Shown: positions 61,219 to 64,000 of the stretch, in pieces
Layout of the letters: each line of letters begins with the position of its first letter
Position numbering within the stretch: the stretch's first letter is position 1
Origin: Natronosalvus rutilus
GTDB lineage: Archaea; Halobacteriota; Halobacteria; Halobacteriales; Natrialbaceae
DNA: 64,000 bases
NCBI RefSeq assembly: GCF_024204665.1
Contig: NZ_CP100355.1
Location: 3,515,451-3,579,450, forward strand
Direction: 5' to 3'
Made by a program: the position numbers and the translations under genes
Notes under the pieces: model-generated
What the model was told of the DNA's origin: nothing
The model's database searches: none
Seen by the model: only the letters and a program-made list of their open reading frames with translations

Positions 61219-62475
61219 ATGACCGAGTCCGCGAATCCATTCGAGAGCCTCCAGTCGCAGATCGACGACGCCGCAGCCCATCTCGAGATCGGTGACGACG
61301 TTCTCGACCGCCTCAAACATCCCGAACGGGTGCTCGAGACGAACCTCACTGTAGAACTCGACGACGGCACGCTCGAGCGATTCAAAGCGTTCCGGTCGCA
61401 GTTCAACGGCGACCGCGGGCCATACAAGGGCGGCATCCGCTATCACCCGGGCGTCACCCGCGACGAGGTGAAGGCGCTCTCGGGGTGGATGGCCTACAAA
61501 TGCGCCGTCGTCAACATCCCCTACGGCGGCGGGAAGGGGGGCATCGTCATCGACCCCGCCGACTACTCAGAGAGCGAACTCGAGCGGATCACGCGTGCGT
61601 TCGCGACGGAATTGCGCCCGTTCATCGGCGAGGACCGGGACATTCCCGCACCCGACGTGAACACCGGCCAGCGCGAGATGAACTGGATCAAGGACACCTA
61701 CGAGACCCTCGAGAACACGACCGAACCGGGCGTGATCACCGGAAAAGCGCTCGAGTCGGGCGGCAGCGAGGGCCGCGTCGAGGCGACGGGGCGCTCGACG
61801 ATGCTCGCGACCCGTGAGGCCTACGACTACCTCGGTCGGGACATCGAGGGCGCCACCGTGGCGGTACAGGGCTACGGCAACGCCGGCTGGATCGCCGCGA
61901 ACCTGCTCGAAGAGCTCGGAGCGAGCGTCGTCGCCGTCTCGGACTCGAGCGGGGCGATCTACGCCGAGGACGGCTTCGACACGGCGGCCGTCAAGACGTT
62001 CAAGAACGAGACCGGAACGGTCAGCGGGTACGAGGGCGCCGACGAATCGTTCTCGAACGAGGATCTGCTCACGCTCGAGGTCGACGTGTTGATCCCGGCC
62101 GCCCTCGAGAACGCGATCGACGAGGACCTCGCCCACGACGTCGAGGCCGACCTGATCGTCGAAGCCGCGAACGGACCGCTGACGCCAGGGGCCGACGACG
62201 TGCTGGCCGAGCGCGACGTCTACGTCATCCCCGACATCCTCGCGAACGCCGGCGGCGTCACCGTCTCGTACTTCGAGTGGGTGCAGAACCGCCAGCGATT
62301 CTACTGGTCCGAGGAGCGCGTCAACGACGAACTCGAGACGATGATCGTCAACGCCTTCGACGAGTTGACGAGCGCATACGAGGCGAACGACCTCGAGAAC
62401 TTCCGGACGGCGGCCTACGTCGTCGCTATGCAGCGGGTCGTCAATGCGTTCGAGGAAGGCGGTACCTTCCCCTGA
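61219..62475 (+). CDS. Glu/Leu/Phe/Val dehydrogenase (glutamate dehydrogenase paralogue 2)
   Basis: 418 residues with the same plan as the gene at 58873: [40 protein letters not shown] (active-site Lys), the Rossmann motif [20 protein letters not shown] (about 212-231) and [20 protein letters not shown] near the C-terminus. The two paralogues differ in part in the substrate-pocket region ([16 protein letters not shown] here against [16 protein letters not shown]). They may differ in coenzyme or direction, as in other haloarchaea with several such enzymes. Start ATG 61219, 24 bases after a TATA box. Confidence 0.93.
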   Translation: MTESANPFESLQSQIDDAAAHLEIGDDVLDRLKHPERVLETNLTVELDDGTLERFKAFRSQFNGDRGPYKGGIRYHPGVTRDEVKALSGWMAYKCAVVNIPYGGGKGGIVIDPADYSESELERITRAFATELRPFIGEDRDIPAPDVNTGQREMNWIKDTYETLENTTEPGVITGKALESGGSEGRVEATGRSTMLATREAYDYLGRDIEGATVAVQGYGNAGWIAANLLEELGASVVAVSDSSGAIYAEDGFDTAAVKTFKNETGTVSGYEGADESFSNEDLLTLEVDVLIPAALENAIDEDLAHDVEADLIVEAANGPLTPGADDVLAERDVYVIPDILANAGGVTVSYFEWVQNRQRFYWSEERVNDELETMIVNAFDELTSAYEANDLENFRTAAYVVAMQRVVNAFEEGGTFP

Positions 62476-62491
62476 CGTTCGGCTCGTCTCG

Positions 62492-63085
62492 CTAGCCGCT
62501 CTCATCGTCCACCGATCCTGACTCACCCTCGAGCAACGCGTACAGCTCGACACCCAGCCGCGCCATCTCGAGGTCCGCCTCGAGTCGCTCGAGGTGGCGT
62601 TCGAGAGCGTCGGCGTCGAGTTCGTCGAAGGGCTGCTCGAGGAGCCTCGCCAGCGCGGGATCGAGCCCGACCAGGTCCGAGCCGGGCCGGTACGGGGCAC
62701 ACGACCGACCGGCCTCGACCGCGGCGAGGAGTTCCTGGAAGGTGATGACCGTCCGCCGGAGGGCGCGAATGTCGGTTTCGTCAGCGGGAGACTGGAGGGT
62801 CGCCGCGAGGGCGGCTTCGGCCTCGGCGACCGCTTCGGGGTCCATCGCGAACGCGTCGCAGGCGGCCGCCCGCTCGAGGGACGAACGCGAACCCCGGCTG
62901 CGGCGGGTGAGCAGTCGAAGCGCGGCGACGGTCAGCACCTTGCGATCGTACTGGTACCCGAGTACCGCTTCGGCGCGGACGACGACGGTTCGAGCGTCCT
63001 CGGCGACGCCGGCACACCCCAGGTCCCGGCTGATGCGTTCGACGGTCGAGTCGTCCGTGGGCACCGATTCGGTATTCCACAGCAT
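62492..63085 (-). CDS. haloarchaeal DUF7117-like protein, unknown function
   Basis: 197 residues, largely helical. It starts MLWNTESVPTDDSTVERISR, then DARTVVVRAEAVLGYQYDRK and VLTVAALRLLTRRSRGSRSS. The second half (about 95-190) has Ala/Glu-rich helices with RRTVITFQELLAAVEAGRSC. No catalytic motif or membrane helix is seen. Family assignment is by resemblance. Start ATG at 63085; a TATA-like gataaga (minus strand) lies about 25-30 bases upstream, amid a cluster of CGATA half-sites. It is convergent with the dehydrogenase gene, 16 bases apart. Confidence 0.65.
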   Translation of the reverse strand: MLWNTESVPTDDSTVERISRDLGCAGVAEDARTVVVRAEAVLGYQYDRKVLTVAALRLLTRRSRGSRSSLERAAACDAFAMDPEAVAEAEAALAATLQSPADETDIRALRRTVITFQELLAAVEAGRSCAPYRPGSDLVGLDPALARLLEQPFDELDADALERHLERLEADLEMARLGVELYALLEGESGSVDDESG

Positions 63086-63111
63086 ACCTACGTCTCGTTT
63101 CCACCGTATCT

Positions 63112-63152
63112 TATCGATATCTACGATAGTGTCATTACCATCGTAACTATCG
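63112..63152. promoter_or_regulatory. cluster of CGATA inverted repeats between the DUF7117-like gene and 3-dehydroquinate synthase II
   Basis: TATCGATA (63112-63119) is a palindrome. CGATAGT (63124-63130) pairs with ACTATCG (63146-63152), and TACGAT (63122-63127) pairs with ATCGTA (63140-63145). The two pairings overlap and exclude each other, so several half-sites for one regulator, or alternative hairpins, are possible. It lies 27-67 bases before the minus-strand gene. Confidence 0.4.
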
Positions 63153-63300
63153 GTACTATATTTACTTACCTTGGAATCCGAAGCGTCCAAATAGGCCGTC
63201 TCGAGCGCGACAGTCGGCCATCGATCACCGTGCCAGCGAACGAAGGCGAGCACTGACGAATCCGCCACGTTGAAGCCAGTTCCCTTCGAGGGTGGAGCCA

Positions 63301-64000
63301 TGACGAGAGCAGTCTGGGTGAAAGCCGACGCCACCGTCGGCGACTGGGACGTCCGCCGAAGACGGATCACCGCCGCCCTCGAGGCCGGCGCCGACTGGGT
63401 ACTGGTCGACGAGGACGACGTCGCCCGCGTGCGCGAACTGGGCGACGTCTCGGTCGCCGCCTTCCGAACCGACGGCGACGTGACGTTGATCGACGATGCC
63501 GAAAATCAGGAGCAAGAGGCACGACCGGACGCCTACGTCACCGGCAAGGACGGCGAGGGCGACGGCACGATCGACCTCCCCAACGACTTCTCGGGGTCGG
63601 CCGACCTCTCGACGCTGCGTCGAAACGGCGCCGTCGACCAGGGAGCCTACGTCCGCATCCTCGGGAAGGAGTACGAGTCGTTTGCGGAAGCCGCCGCCGA
63701 GACCGCGGAGTACACCATCGTCATCGGCGACGACTGGACAATCATCCCCCTCGAGAACCTGATCGCCCGGATCGGCGACGAGACGACCCTCGTCGCAGGT
63801 GTAACGGGTGCCGCGGAGGCCAAAACCGCGTTCGAGACCCTCGAGCACGGCGCCGACGCCGTCCTGCTCGATTCGGACGATCCCGACGAAATCCGCCGAA
63901 CCGTCGAGGTTCGAGACGAATCCGAACGCGAATCGCTCGACCTGGAGTGGGGCACCGTCGTCGAAATCGAACCCGTTGGCTCGGCCGACCGGGTCTGTGT
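63301..64000 (+). CDS. 3-dehydroquinate synthase II (partial, cut by the window end)
   Basis: The first 233 residues are present; the 3' end lies beyond the window. It starts MTRAVWVKADATVGDWDVRR and includes ALEAGADWVLVDEDDVARVR, GAYVRILGKEYESFAEAAAE, YTIVIGDDWTIIPLENLIAR and ADAVLLDSDDPDEIRRTVEV. These match the archaeal two-step route in which an aldolase-derived C7 intermediate (from L-aspartate semialdehyde and a 1-deoxy sugar) is converted by DHQ synthase II to 3-dehydroquinate for aromatic amino acids. Start ATG at 63301. A conserved C-terminal half is expected outside the window. Confidence 0.92.

Overview
The window comes from an extremely halophilic archaeon (class Halobacteria, most like Natrialbales). 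The signs are high GC, strongly acidic proteins, many TATA boxes about 25-30 bases before the start codon (leaderless mRNAs), Tat-type lipoproteins with Asp/Glu-rich linkers, and archaeal marker genes: TFB, FtsZ1, DtdA, the DUF63 and DUF373 families, HalOD1, geranylgeranyl reductase and 3-dehydroquinate synthase II. I saw no tRNA, rRNA, CRISPR array or transposase.

Layout. 1-5.7 kb: an S10-like protein, an M20 amidohydrolase, a small regulator/membrane pair, a lipoprotein, and geranylgeranyl reductase divergent from a 2Fe-2S ferredoxin. 5.8-16.1 kb: one 3413-residue surface protein (signal peptide, three PQQ-type propellers, eight near-identical cadherin-like repeats, PGF-CTERM anchor), divergent from a helix-turn-helix regulator. 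17-20.6 kb: lipoprotein, ftsZ1, dtdA. 21-26 kb: ribose-1,5-bisphosphate isomerase, a PfkB kinase and a nucleoside phosphorylase, which fit the haloarchaeal guanosine degradation route. They sit beside a 57-residue protein under an iron-box-like operator. 26.7-32.8 kb: tfb, then a coiled-coil protein, smc and scpA. 33-50 kb: mostly housekeeping (mtnP, MATE, phosphoribosyltransferase, SppA-type protease, DUF373, dph6, AI-2E permease, hisS), a degenerate GH2 protein, and a tandem pair of zinc-ribbon membrane proteins of which the first has an in-frame amber codon.

51-62.5 kb: methylmalonyl-CoA mutase large subunit, a MaoC hydratase, two glutamate dehydrogenase paralogues and a CitE-family lyase. 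These are candidate enzymes of the methylaspartate cycle or propionyl-CoA metabolism. Between the mutase and the hydratase lies a compact, overlapping gas-vesicle accessory operon (gvpF-G-H-I?-J-K-L-M) with no gvpA, C, N, O, D or E in the window. The window ends inside 3-dehydroquinate synthase II.

The most unusual signals are: a dispersed hairpin element whose two copies both abut the TAA stop of an upstream gene and show base-pair covariation; the gas-vesicle operon without its shell gene; the amber-interrupted gene; the small protein under the iron-box-like operator; and a 29-base tandem repeat before the PfkB kinase.
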